From: Quercus robur
Taxonomy: Eukaryota > Streptophyta > Magnoliopsida > Fagales > Fagaceae
NCBI RefSeq assembly: GCF_932294415.1
Contig: NC_065536.1
Coordinates: forward strand, 53,044,354-53,108,353
Reading direction: 5' to 3'
Length of the DNA stretch: 64,000 nucleotides
The number at the start of each line of letters is the position of its first letter. Position 1 is the first letter of the stretch. Of the stretch, positions 12,362 to 23,959 are shown piece by piece. The notes below the pieces were generated by a model that had not been told where the DNA came from, did no database searches, and saw only the letters and a program-made list of their open reading frames with translations. A program made the position numbers and the translations under genes.

Positions 12362-12532
12362 CACTAAAAACGCGACTACAAAACTGTCTTATAACTGCAT
12401 TTTACAAAACGCGGCTATAGGTTCATAATTTTAGCCGCATTTATAACAAACGGGGCTATATGGTATCTATAGCTGCGTTTTTGCAAATGTGGCTAAAAAA
12501 AATGCAACTATAGACCCGCATGTTTTGTAGTG
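12362..12532. mobile_element. CACTA-like miniature element (tentative)
   Basis: The segment begins CACTAAAAACGCGACTA and ends TTTTGTAGTG, so both ends carry CACTA in inverted orientation. The interior repeats an ACGCGGCTATAG motif on both strands, as subterminal repeats of CACTA elements do. The flanking triplets (ATA and GTT) do not match, so the 3-bp target duplication expected for this superfamily is absent. Confidence 0.5.
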
Positions 12533-12849
12533 GTTGTGGCAAAAAGGTTATGAAATAATTTGTGGTGATTTTATAGATAAAGTGTCAGTCACTAATAGAA
12601 ACTATTTCCTGTTTGAAAATAAAAGCATTCCTAGAGGTTGTACGTGTCATATGGAAAAGGTAATAAGAATATCGTATGGTGCTATGAGAGACTATGGGGT
12701 TGACTATATATCCCATAACCATGCTTGCAGGGCTTTGTGACAAAAAAGGGGGGAGGGTAATTGCGAGGAAGTCCCATGGGTTTTTTGCCCATCTAGTCAT
12801 GGAGAACGTCTATGATATAGACTTATAGACAAGGGAGTCAATCTCATAC

Positions 12850-12941
12850 CGAAGGCTGTACCAATTTGACCAGTGGAACGATATATTTCAGTACCGGTCA
12901 ATACTGGTGTACCATTTCGGGTTACCGTTATTTTTTATATT

Positions 12942-12998
<57 letters not shown>

Positions 12999-13154
12999 AT
13001 GTACATATGTATGTATATATGTATGTCTGTGTGTGTATGTGTGTATTGTAATAAATATAAAAGTTTACCATAAAACATTACCTCAATTCAGAACAAATTA
13101 TTCATGGTTTTAGACTTTAGCATCAATATAAAAAAAAATAAAAAAAATTAAAAA

Positions 13155-13185
<31 letters not shown>

Positions 13186-13530
13186 CACAATATAAAAAAT
13201 AGAAAGCTTAATTGTTCATTGCATACTAAAAAACAAATAATACTAATAAGTTAATGCAAATAAGTTATCATTCTGCCTTTACAAAAAAATTCAAAAATTA
13301 CAAAACTTAAATAAATAAAATAAAATAAAAAAGCTTTTTTCTTTTTCTTTTTTTCTGTACCAGCCGGTATTGCCCGAAATCGGTTGGTATGGCCAATACA
13401 TGGCCAGTACGACTGATATTTAAACCAGTATGAAACATTGGCGTTTCAATACCAGTATTCGTACTAGTATGGTACATACTAGCCAGTACGGCCGATATTA
13501 GTACGGTATTGACTACCTTTTATAGTCTCC
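12850..13530. repeat. GGTAC/CCGGTAT-rich repeat with (AT)n(GT)n core
   Basis: Positions 12850-12930 and 13355-13520 are full of short CCGGTAT, CAGTACG and GGTAC motifs on both strands. They surround a microsatellite, (AT)n then (GT)n, at about 12944-13050 and a poly-A plus (AC)n tract at 13137-13190. This resembles a worn non-autonomous element, but no convincing TIR or target duplication was found. Confidence 0.4.
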
Positions 13531-13754
13531 TATTGAACTTTAGTTGTCCAAAGAACTCTTGGGAAGCTTTTTACCATGCAAAGAACACTAAAGGGAGAGG
13601 AAATTTTTAACCACCTAAGAGCATTCTCATCAAAAATGGTATAAATGCTATAATGCTATTTTAGCAATTAAAACACCAAAAGGCAAGCTACAACAAAGAT
13701 GCTAAAAAAAAAAAAAAAAGGCGCAACTAAGCTAAAGTGAGATGTCAAAGATAA

Positions 13755-16700
13755 TGGCCAAAATGGCCAAATACCACCAATTTTTGAAATTTTTTGTAAA
13801 AGAACACTGTTTCGGAACTATATAGGGAAATACCATTTTTTATGGTACTCGAGTTTCTTAAACTCGAGTTCCTAGAAGTTTTGCCATCGTGGCACTGCTG
13901 ATGTGGAAATTGGGCAATTAAAAAAAATTATGTGGTACTCGAGCATGGTAAACTCGAGTACCATGAACAATACTCGAGTATACCAGGCTCGAGTACCATT
14001 ATATAATAAAATGCTTCTTTTTTTTTTTTTTTTTCTAAGGTACTCGAGCTCACTAAACTTGAGTACCTTCTAATTTTTTTTTTTTTTTTTTGGGATTATC
14101 CACATATAAACAAAAACATAAAATGGTGCTTATTTTATTTATATAGTACTCAAGCTCACCAAGCTCGAGTACCTAGTAAATTTTTTTTTTTTTTTTTTTG
14201 GGATTATCGACAAATAAACATAAACATAAAAATAAGTAGCTTTTTTACGTTTTTATTTATTTAAATAGAAGAATTTTAAAATATAGAGATTTTAATTTCA
14301 AAATATGAATTTAATTTCTACATTAAGTACAATTGTTCATTGTTTTCTCACAAAAATTGTTCACTGTTTTCTCACAAAAATTGTTCACTGTTTTCTACAT
14401 AAACTATTTCTAGCATTTTGCATAAAATTATTTTCTGTTCAACATTATTTAAAAAAAAATTCACTCTCTTTTCTACGTAAATTATTTTCTGTTCACTATT
14501 TAAAAAATCGTTCACCATTTTCTCATAAAACACCTAGTGAAATCGTTTTTTCTAAATCTAAATGCCAAATCTGAATGCATTTTCATGTTTGAATTTCACA
14601 ATAATTGAATCTATTTTGCTGCATTGATAAAATCTGTTTCTACATTAATAAAATTTGCACTCTGCCCATCATGTTTACTGTATATTCAAATCTGCTTATT
14701 GCATTCATAAAATCTGTTTTTTGCATTAAGTAGAACTGTTCATTGTCTACTCATAAAAATTGTTCACTGTTTTTTGCATAAACTATTTCTAGCATTCTGC
14801 ATAAAATTATTTTATGTTCAGCATTATTTAAAAAATTGTTTACTCTCATTTCTGCGTAAATTATTTTATGTTCACTATTTAAAAAATCGTTCACTGTTTT
14901 CTCATAAAACACCTAGTGAAATCATTTTTTCTAAATCTAAACGCCAAATCTGAATGTTTTTTCATGTTTGAATTTCGCAATAATCGAATCTATTTTTCTG
15001 CATTGATAAAATTTGTTTCTACATTAATAAAATTTGCACTCTGCCAATCATGTTTACTGTATATTCGAATCTGCTTACTGCATTCATAAAATCTTTTTTT
15101 TGCATTAAGTAAAACTGTTCACTGTTTTCTCATAAAAATTGTTCATTGTTTTCTGCATAAACTATTTCTAGCATTCTGCATAAAATTGAATTTTTTGTTC
15201 AGCATTATTTAAAAAATTGTTCACTCTCTTTTCTGTGTAAATTATTTTTTGTTCACTATTTAAAAAATTATTCCTTGTTTTCTCATAAAACACCTAGTGA
15301 AATCTTGTTTTCTAACTTTAAAAGCCAAATCTGAATGCATTTTCATGTTTAAATTTCAAAATGAACGAATCTGTTTTTCTGCATTGATAAAATCTATTTC
15401 CACATTAACAAAATTTGCTCTTTGTACATCATATTTACTGTATATTCGAATTTGCTTACTGTATTCATAAAATCTGTTTTTTGCATTAAGTAAAACTGTT
15501 CACTGTTTTCTCATAAAAATTGTTCATTGTTTTCTGCATAAACTATTTCTAGCATTCTGCATAAAATTATTTTCTGTTCAGCATTATTTAAAAAATTGTT
15601 CACTCTCTTTTCTGCGTAAATTATTTTCTGTTCACTATTTAAAAAATTATTCCCTGTTTTCTCATAAAACACCTTGTGAAATCTTGTTTTCTAATTTTAA
15701 AAGCCAAATCTAAATGCTTTTTCATGTTTAAATTTCAAAATGAACAAATTTGTTTTTCAGCATTGATAAAATATGTTTCTACATTAATAAAATTTGCACT
15801 CTGCCCATCATGTTTACTATATATTCGAATCTGCTTACTGCATTCATAAAATCCTTTTTTTGCATTAAGTAATATTGTTCACTGTTTTCTCATAAAAATT
15901 GTTCACTGTTTTCTGCATAAGCTATTTCTAGCATTCTGCATAAAATTGAATTTTCTGTTCAGCATTATTTAAAAAATTGTTCACTCTCTTTTCTGTGTAA
16001 ATTATTTTATGTTCACTATTTAAAAAATTATTCCCTATTTTCTCATAAAACACCTAATGAAATCTTGTTTTCTAACTTTAAAAGCCAAATCTGAATGCAT
16101 TTTCATGTTTAAATTTCAAAATGAACGAATTTGTTTTTCTGCATTGATAAAATCTATTTCCACATTAATAAAATTTGCTCTTTGTACATCATGTTTACTG
16201 TATATTCGAATCTACTTATTGCATTCATAAATCTGTTTTTTGCATTAAGTAAAACTATTCACTGTTTTCTCATAAAAATTGTTCACTGTTTTCTGCATAA
16301 ATTATTTTTAGCATTTTGCATAAAATTATTTTCTGTTCAGCATTATTTAAAAAATTGTTCACTCTCTTTTCTGTGTAAATTATTTTCTGTTCACTATTTA
16401 AAAATTATTCTCTGTTTTCTTATAAAACACCTTGTGAAATCTTGTTTTCTAAAAAGTGGAAGTTTTAAAAGTTCAGCTTTTTGAAACAGTTCTTTTGGAA
16501 AAAGTGGAAGTTTTAAAAAGTGCAATATGAATATACAGTAAATATGATGGGCAGAGTTCAAATTTTATTAATGTAGAAACAGATTTTATCAATGCAGAAA
16601 AATAGATTCGATTATTGTGAAATTCAAACTTGAAAATGCATTCAGATTTGGCGTTTAGATTTAGAAAAAATTATTTCACTTGGTGTTTTATGAGAAAACA

Positions 16701-17440
16701 ATGAACGATTTTTTAAATAGTGAACAGAAAATAATTTATGCAGAAAAGAGAGTGAACAATTTTTTAAATAATGTTGAACAGAAAATAATTTTATGCAAAA
16801 TGCTAGAAATAGTTTATGTAGAAAACAGTTAACAATTTTTGTGAGAAAACAGTGAACAGTTTTACTTAATGTAGAAATTAAATTCATATTTTGAAATTAA
16901 AATCTCTATATTTTACAATGCTTCTATTTAAAAAAATAAAAATGTAAAAAAAAGCTACTTATTTTTATGTTTATGTTTATTTGTCGATAATCCCAAAAAA
17001 AAAAAAATACTAGGTACTTGAGCTTGGTGAGCTCGAGTACTATATAAATAAAATAAGCACCATTTTATGTTTATGTTTATATGTGGATAATCCCCAAAAA
17101 AAAAAAAAAAAAAAAAAAAAATTTACAAGGTACTTGAGTTTGTTGAGCTCGAGTACCTTAGAAAAAAAAAAAAAAAAAAAAGCATTTTATTATATAATGG
17201 TACTCGAGCCTGGTATACTCGTGTATTGTTCATGGTACTCAAGTTTACCATGCTTGAGTACCACATAATTTTTTTTAATTGCCCAATTTCCACCTCAACA
17301 GTGCCACGGTGGCAAAACTTCTAGGAACTCGAGTTTAAGAAACTCGAGTACCAAAAAAAGTGGTATTTCCCTATATAGTTCCGAAACAGTGTTTTTTTAC
17401 AAAAAATTTCAAAAATTGGTGGTATTTGGTCATTTTGGCC
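13755..17440. mobile_element. Mutator-like element with ~920-bp TIRs and internal tandem repeats
   Basis: A perfect 9-bp direct repeat, CAAAGATAA, lies at 13746-13754 and 17441-17449. Inside it, the ends are GGCCAAAATGGCCAAATACC on the left and GGCCAAAATGACCAAATACC on the right when reversed. The inverted repeat continues for about 920 bp (roughly 13755-14690 against 16528-17440). Each arm carries a series of short TACTCGAG...CTCGAGTA palindromes, poly-T tracts and one 380-bp unit. The centre is a direct array of further 380-bp units. No coding capacity is seen, so it is non-autonomous. It interrupts Harbinger-like element 1. The high similarity of the arms suggests fairly recent insertion or gene conversion between arms. 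Confidence 0.9.
14322..16450 (+). repeat. Direct tandem array of ~380-bp units inside the MULE
   Basis: Units start at a CATTAAGTA motif at about 14322, 14724, 15103, 15484, 15863 and 16242, giving a period of about 380 bp. The first unit is longer by a duplicated 22-bp piece, and the last is cut near 16450. Each unit has the same inner order: ATTGTTCACTGTTTTCTC, CATTCTGCATAAAATT, CAGCATTATTTAAAAAATTG, ATAAAACACCTAGTGAAAT and GCATTGATAAAATCT. A further unit is present in inverted orientation in the right TIR (about 16528-16890). Confidence 0.9.
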
Positions 17441-17724
17441 CAAAGATAACAGCTCCAATCTTATAAAAAAATATTATTTTATTCCTTTCTCTCTCCACTT
17501 CTCTTTAAAAAATATTTTTTCTCTTTCTTCACTAACCATCTGTTTCTCTTTTTTTTCTCTCTAGCTTCTTATCTCTTCTTCTCCAGATCTTGCCTACCTC
17601 CTCTTCCTTTCTTCTATTTTTTTTTTTTTTTTTATTTCTTAAGCTATGGCCGAAAATACCTCTCTCTATTTCTTTTTTCTTTTTTTTTTTTCTTTCTTTC
17701 AATTTCTTTTTTCTCTCTTTTGTA

Positions 17725-18060
17725 GTGGTGATGGGCTTTATGGCTGGTTGTGGTTGTGGTGGTAATGGGTTTTGTGGCCGGTTGTGGGTGTTGTTGTGAT
17801 GAGTTTTGTTGGCTTTGGTTGTGGATGTGGTGGTGATGGGTTTTTTTGGCTTTGGTTTTGGTTGTGGGTGTGGTGTTGATGGGTTTTGTTAGCTTTGATT
17901 GTTTTTTCTATGTGGTGGCTTTGTGGCCGGTTGTGGTTGTGGGTGTGGTTGTGATGATGGGTTTTGTGGGTTTTTTTTTTTGGGTGGTGGTGGTGGTAGT
18001 GGCTAGCAATGGATTGTGAGTTCTTGTTTGATATTTTTTTTAACTGGTGGGGGTGGTTGG
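17725..18060. repeat. GT-rich imperfect minisatellite
   Basis: Irregular repeats of TGGTTGTGG, GGTGATGGGTTTTGT and GGCTTTGGTTG fill this stretch, and the opposite strand is CA-rich. It belongs to the core of Harbinger-like element 1. The related element at 46432-47599 has a CCACCACC-rich core in the opposite orientation. Confidence 0.75.
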
Positions 18061-18339
18061 TGGCAGTGAGTGGGCGGTAGAGAAGAGAGATGCAGCAAGT
18101 GTGGGTGGAGAGAAGAGAAAGAGATGGAGAAAGATGAGAGAACAAGAATAAAAAAATAAAAATAAAAAGAATAAAGAAATAATAAAGAAAGTATATTTAA
18201 ATGAAGTGCTATTAAAAATAGAACTTTTAATATTTTGTGTATTTTAAAATGGAATGTTAAAATACATGAAGTAGGTTTTTGAGATGTTAAAAGCTAAAAA
18301 TTTTAAAAGCTTGGATGTGAATGCTCTAAGGAAACATCC

Positions 18340-18504
18340 AAGGTGTTAAGTCTCACCTTGGATGTTTATTGGGTCTACTCCTGATGATAGCTTTTTATCA
18401 TCATACTAAGACATCAATCAGTTTTTGGTATAGGCGGGGATTGAACCACAGATCTCTTATATAACCATCAGAAATTTTACCAATTAAGTTAACTGGAACC
18501 CACA
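18340..18504 (-). mobile_element. tRNA-derived SINE (copy 1)
   Basis: Read on the minus strand, the 5' part resembles a tRNA. It has an A-box-like AGTTAACTTAATTGGT and a B-box-like TGGTTCAATCC about 40 bases later, followed by CCGCCTATACC. The body continues with CTGATTGATGTCTTAGTATG and TGATAAAAAGCTATCATCAG. Internal Pol III boxes with a non-tRNA tail define SINEs. The 3' end is not certain. A second, more worn head lies at 21835-21908. Confidence 0.6.
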
Positions 18505-18902
18505 TCTTAAATTATGTAAATGTTTGGATTTATTAGGTAAATCTTGACTATATAAGCAATTACAATGAGTCTCGGCTAGCACTTCTTTGAGCTGTGACAA
18601 ATATAGAACTCTTTAAGTTCAAGGAGGTTTGGCTCATCTATTGTTGAGTGGTAGCCTCTCTTGCTCTTGATTGAGCGAAAGTTGAGCAAAGATCCTACTA
18701 ATTTCCAGTTTGAGTTTCAATCGAGCAAGAATATATTTTCTTGAACGAGTCTTCTAAAGCTTTTAATCTTTGAAATTATACTTTTTGGACTCGACTTAAT
18801 ACAAACCAAACTTAATTTAAATACTAACTTTACAATATTTTGTTTTCACACAAGAATGTAGCCAAGAATCTAAAACTTAACAAATGCTCTGCCACTAGGT
18901 GA

Positions 18903-19221
18903 GTGTTTGGATCCGCGTTTGTGTTTCCACATTCACGATTTCCCCTTTTTTTTTTCTTTTTTTTTTCTTTTTTTCCTGCTGCAGCACGCGTTTCAGGGGG
19001 ACAAACGGCTACTATTCATGAACAGTAGCCGTATATTTCTAACTTTTAAGCCACTTTTCATCAGTTTGTGGGTTCCGTGCACTATTCACAGGACCCACAA
19101 ACTTCACTTTTCAGCAATTTTTTCATTAAAAATGAGTCTCACGGTATTATTCACACATTTAAAAATTATTTTGCTATAATGTTTTCAGTTTTCGCAAAAT
19201 AAATTCTATCCAAACGGACTC
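18903..19221. mobile_element. 319-bp non-autonomous element with 3-bp duplication (copy 1)
   Basis: The element begins GTGTTTGGATCC and ends CCAAACGGACTC, an inverted pair. It is flanked by TGA at 18900-18902 and 19222-19224. The interior, including ATTCATGAACAGTAGCCG and CAGGACCCACAAACTTCAC, is closely matched by 27603-27944. The 3-bp duplication and short TIR fit a Harbinger-like MITE, but without a transposase the superfamily is inferred. Confidence 0.7.
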
Positions 19222-19783
19222 TGAATCTAATAGTCAATTTTAGACCTTGTTCTATGTTTGTTTTTTTTTTTTGTTTTTTTTTTTTTTTTTTTTTGGCTGA
19301 TTTAATTTGGGAATCATTCTAAGTGCCCTAATCTCGTGGACATGCCTTAAATTTGTTAAAATTATTTTGTAAGGGGGAAGGTATAAGAATTTGAAAATGA
19401 AATAGGAATTGATTTTTTTTCTTTCCTAAGCTTTTGAACAATCCATTATTATCACGGAATTAATTGAATCGAGTAGCATATCATGTAAGATTTTGTAACC
19501 ACTAACCAACAACATCAATGCTCGGTTTCAGAGGAAAAAGTGAGCGGGTATTAGCATGCTATGGTTGATATTTACGCTGCAAATTAGCCCAATAATTAAT
19601 CTAAAGAAATTAGACAGGAAATAATTAACCTTCATTATTTTATTCTATTTTACAAAATGAAATTTCCTGTGAGATTAACAAGTCCAACATCTGTATGCAA
19701 ATTGGGAAGATTCACCATTTTCTATCCTGAAATTTTTTTTTTTTCAATTGTGAATGACTTGTTTGGTTGCTTCCCTTTGCCCA
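19222..19783. other. Spacer downstream of GH5 copy B
   Basis: No gene is recognised. A long T-rich tract lies at 19260-19294. The stretch immediately after the stop codon of copy B is AT-rich, as expected for a 3' untranslated region, but no single poly-A signal stands out. Confidence 0.4.
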
Positions 19784-21538
19784 TTACTCTAATGCTGATC
19801 TCAACAACTTCCATACAAAATCCTTACCAGGCAAAGCCAATATCGAGTCCATCTGAAGAAAGGATTTTGTAGAAATTGAACTTCTTGTGCTGTCAACAAG
19901 CTTGAACCACTGGCTCCCTGGGTCACACATGTTATCTCTACCCAAGCATTTGCAGGTACTCACAACAATGGTATTTTCGGAGTCTACATCTAGGCAAGCA
20001 GTAGAACCATTGTTAACCTTTGTTGAGAGATGCATTTTAGAATCTGAGATGGTTTCCCACTTTGCAGTACTGTCTGTGCAGATTATACCAAGCTTTGCTG
20101 GATTTTCCAATTCATTTGCTTGTAAGCAGAAATATGTTCCCTTTAATGTTAAAGTTTTCTGGGCTGAGTAGCTCCAACCTTCAGAGTTAGAGCAGGGACC
20201 TAACCTTAATGGTTCAAACAATGATTTTCTTAGGACACAGAGACCGGTTAATGGATGGAAAATCACTTTGTGTAGTTTAGTTTCTGATAGGCCTGGCCCT
20301 GCAAGTCACATGAGCACAATTTGGTTATGTTACAACGTTAGTATTGATGATTATCTAAATCGTTCTAAAACCAGAAAAATTATGACCTCAGACTAAAAGG
20401 TTAGGAGCAAATTTGAATTGCAGCTGTGAGGATTTGATTTTGTAAGGGAGAAAAAAGTAACAGGAAAAAGGAATACCGTTAACTTATACCTCGAAATGGA
20501 GATTGAACAGCAGATATCCTCTCCAAGAAGCTTGAATTTCGATTTTCACACCAACTCCAGTCAAGCACTCCATAGACCTCATTTAACCCAATTACCCCCT
20601 CTCTTAAATAATAACTCCCAACAAGTGTCCATAAGGCCCAGTCCAGGTCAAGTTCAGCCACTGTAGCCAAGAAGCAATTTATATACCTGTTGTCATTTAC
20701 ATTGGTTCCTCTTAAGTCCATCCCAAACTCGCTCACTAACAATGGCCAACCTTGGTCCAGCAAAAATCCTGACAATCTCATCATGTTATCCACCACTCTT
20801 CCACACACTTGATTTGGGTTGCCGGATAGCCATGCTTGTCCATCTGAAAACCCATACCAATGCATCTCAAATACTAGCTTTCCAGTGAATGTGAGGTTTA
20901 CTTGTTGATTGCGGAGAAATGACAAGTCTCTGTCGTAACTCAAGCCTGAGAGAATGACAAGAACATCTGGGTTTGCTGAATGCACTGCTTCTGCCCCTTT
21001 TTGCATGTACCTAGTTCATTTCAATTGCAAATCTGAAATTAGAATCAACACTAGGAATTGAACGGAAAAAAACAATTCCCATCTTACAAATGCCTCTAGG
21101 AAAATGTAGTCAAGTATACTTCACATGAATCTAGTATCTAGATATGATCATTCTGTAGGCAAGGTCCAAATAAATAAGCCCAGCCTTTTAAAACCATCCC
21201 CCAAAGCCTACTTACCTGTACCAATCATTCACATTCTGTCTGGGGCCTCGGAGCTCATTCCTCAAGCTCATGCCAACCACATTGGAGACACCATTAAAGA
21301 TGGTGGCCATCTGTGTTAGTCCCTTAATCCAGAGGTCCGGATTGAAATACTTGTCGCCAAAGAACCCATTACCATCAGAATTGCTGCAGCACCAACCAGG
21401 CTTGCTTATGTGATTGTCCAATATGACCATCACATTATTTGCTCCTAGGCTAGACACCACAGCCTGAGATCATAAAATTGTCACTTATAAGAGGGGGTAT
21501 ACACTTATACAGCTCTTTTCGTCCAATCTTGTAACTTG

Positions 21539-21569
<31 letters not shown>

Positions 21570-23244
21570 AACAGACAGAGAGAAAGAGAGCTAGTTGTGT
21601 ACGTATTTACATATTACACTTTTTTTTTTAGAAGAGACGTATTTACATATTACGACAATGATTAGAAGCGTGAAGCAAATGCAGATAAGATTAAGATTAG
21701 AATATACTAATATTTTTGATTCATTGTTGTGGCCATCACATTAATTATCATACTAATATATAGTATTATTTTCATCAATCACTATAGCCTAAGCCAATAC
21801 GATTTATTTTACAATTAAATAAAAACAATTTAAATATGCAAAGATTAAACCCAAATCTCTTATTCAACCATTAGACTTTTTACCCATTAAGTTAACTGGA
21901 ACCCACCAATGCACAAAACTCTTATGATAGCAAGGTTGGGGAGAGATGATTAGTGTACAATCTTGCCCCAATTTTTTTTGAGACATTAATTGTTGGACTC
22001 AAACCTGTAACTTACCGCTTTCAGTTGAAGGTACTTGTCATCACACTAAAGCCCGACAACTTAAACTTGTGGTAAAACATTAATTACATACTGACTTTTT
22101 AAAAACATTTTTATTGATTCTATTATGATAAATTCGTGTATGGTTTGATTTAAAATGGTTTTGATTTTTTTAAAAGCATTTTCATTAATGTTCTTAGCTT
22201 AAATAGTGTATGGTTTGAATTAAAACGATCTCAAACTTATAGGGTTCTATTTAAATTTTCAAAAGGATTAGTTTTGATTGGAATATATGTTTCAAATGTG
22301 ATTTATCATATATCCCTTTTTTTTTTTTTAGAAACAAATATGATTTATCCTAAATAATAAAAGTAATAATCTGACTAGTTCAAATATCAACGTGGCCCCA
22401 TTTGTTGGTCACTTTGACTTAAATGGCTTCATGTGAGAATATCTACATGGCCAAAAAATATAGTAACCAAAAAAAAAAAAAAAAAAAAGCACAACTCTTG
22501 CAACAATTATCTACATGGCTTCATGTGAGAATATGAGAGTATCATATAGTCAATTACAGTCTGCCATGAAAAATAATTCCGGTAAAAATAGTGGCTTTTT
22601 ATGTAAGTACTAGAATTGCTGCTATATAGGCTGAGTTTGTTCTAGAATAAACCTAAAAACCCATGTTTTCCGTAGAATCTATTTTATTAAAAAAAAAAAA
22701 CACAAAAAACAAAAAAACAAAACAAAAGATAAGGATGCCCAGGTTATAAAGTTTACTTTTTTTTTTTTTTTTTCTTTTTTTATGTCATAAAAAAATTGGG
22801 AAAAGGGGACTGTAGCTACTTTACCTGGAAAGCTTTTATGAGGGGAAGATCAATGATGGAAGGGTTGTTGGCCTGGATTCCTGAAATGGTATCAGACAGA
22901 CCAAGACTCTGAAAGGACTGTCTCACAGTTACAGAAGCCAGTGAGTCATTGGTGACCAAGAAAAGAGGCCAAGTGAGCCTAACACAGTTGAATCCCATGG
23001 AAGCAATCTTCTTGGAGATGGCATCCACGGGCTGCTTGCTAAGGCCCTCAGTCACCATGGCTTCCAGATGTGAAACCCAATTCACACATGCAAGCTTCAC
23101 CCTTTGCCCTCCTTCGTCCACAATCCACCTTGAATTGGTGTACAGAGGCTGAGCCATCACAGGCTTGCTCTGAGGTATCACGGTGGGGAAGATTACCAGA
23201 AGAGACACAAGGGAGAAGAAGGTGAAGAAAATGAACCTGCCCAT
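19784..23244 (-). CDS. GH5 glycoside hydrolase with C-terminal ricin-B-like domain, copy B (intact)
   Basis: The exons are 22825-23244, 21216-21463, 20490-21010 and 19784-20298. All introns are GT...AG, and the joined frame of 568 codons is open (567 residues). The ATG follows a short leader with a TATA box at 23310-23316. Residues 1-25 form a signal peptide (MGRFIFFTFFSLVSLLVIF), so the enzyme should be secreted to the cell wall. The barrel shows VNWVSHLE near residue 53, GWCC near 163, the acid/base Glu at about 210 in MSLRNE, the MHWYG strand near 272 and the nucleophile Glu at about 317 in LLVSEFGMDLRG. Residues 397-567 are a beta-trefoil, lectin-like domain with several Cys and a QxW-type GSQWFKL. 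GH5 enzymes cleave beta-linked glucans or mannans. The exact subfamily and substrate cannot be told from the sequence here. Intron 1 (about 1.36 kb) is swollen by a SINE relic and an (AT)n tract. This is the only unbroken member of the array. Confidence 0.9.
21835..21908 (-). mobile_element. SINE head relic in intron 1 of GH5 copy B
   Basis: On the minus strand this reads TGGGTTCCAGTTAACTTAAT followed by GGGTAAAA, a central loop, and a B-box-like GGGTTTAATC. It matches the tRNA-like head of the SINE at 18340-18504 over about 75 bp. The body is not recognisable. It lies inside the 22824-21464 intron and so is removed on splicing. Confidence 0.5.
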
Positions 23245-23919
23245 TTTGATGAATTTGTTTTTTACTGAGGAAGAAGTGTTGGGATGAAATGAAAGTCTAG
23301 CTTAAAAGCCTTTATATTGAAGAAAAAAATTAATAGAAAAATGGTTTTCTCTAAATCCCACACCATCTGTCATCTGTCTCTTTCGGTCTGTCCCTCAAGC
23401 CATCACTTACTTCCGTTAAGGAGAGAGTCGACAATAATTGTTCATTATTATATGTATATAAAACGTGAGGTGTGGATAGGTTAATTTTCTAGTTAAATAA
23501 AATATAAATAAAATAAATAAATAACATATAATTGTATTGTTTAATGAAAGTATACATAATACAATCTGTTTTTTAAGAATAACTCAATTCAATGCAATTG
23601 TGTGCAGGCCTACGAAACAATTCACTCAAATTGTCCAACCCACTATGCACCGCACCACCCTGCACGGATATAAATTGATTTCTAAGTGGCCTTGGCGAGT
23701 TCAACTATTAAAGTGTCCAGAAGGATTGGGTAGTTAGTTAGTTGACTTTTTATCTTAAATTGTCAAGACCTGATCCAACCCGCTTATATATAAAATTTAA
23801 TTTAATTTTGTTAACTTCATAATTTACACATTTTAATATGAAAAATGAATGATACTTTCTAAAATATTTGTAAGCATTGATATGGTTATGGTACTCATAG
23901 CTATTTCTACTTTTAGAAG

Positions 23920-23959
<40 letters not shown>

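Larger units (their letters stand above)
13619..18326. mobile_element. PIF/Harbinger-like non-autonomous element 1, split by a MULE
   Basis: The left end reads GAGCATTCTCATCAAAAATG and the reversed right end GAGCATTCACATCCAAGC. A TAA triplet flanks both ends (13616-13618 and 18327-18329), the 3-bp duplication typical of PIF/Harbinger. Without the nested element (13755-17440 plus one 9-bp duplication) it would be about 1.0 kb. Its right part is pyrimidine-rich, then GT-rich (17725-18060). A related element in the other orientation lies at 46432-47599. No transposase is present. Confidence 0.8.

Noticed and set aside
14305..16887. Several frames with ...SLSFLCKLFSVHYLK-like repeats
   Set aside because: They are chance translations of the 380-bp repeat and occur on both strands in its inverted copies. 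They are not genes.
17738..18145. His/Thr/Asn-rich frame on the minus strand
   Set aside because: It is a translation of the GT-rich minisatellite inside a transposon. Low complexity and no conserved start context argue against a protein.
18428..18504. Possible functional tRNA gene
   Set aside because: Although A- and B-box-like motifs are present, the stems do not pair into a cloverleaf and a non-tRNA body follows. It is better explained as a SINE head.
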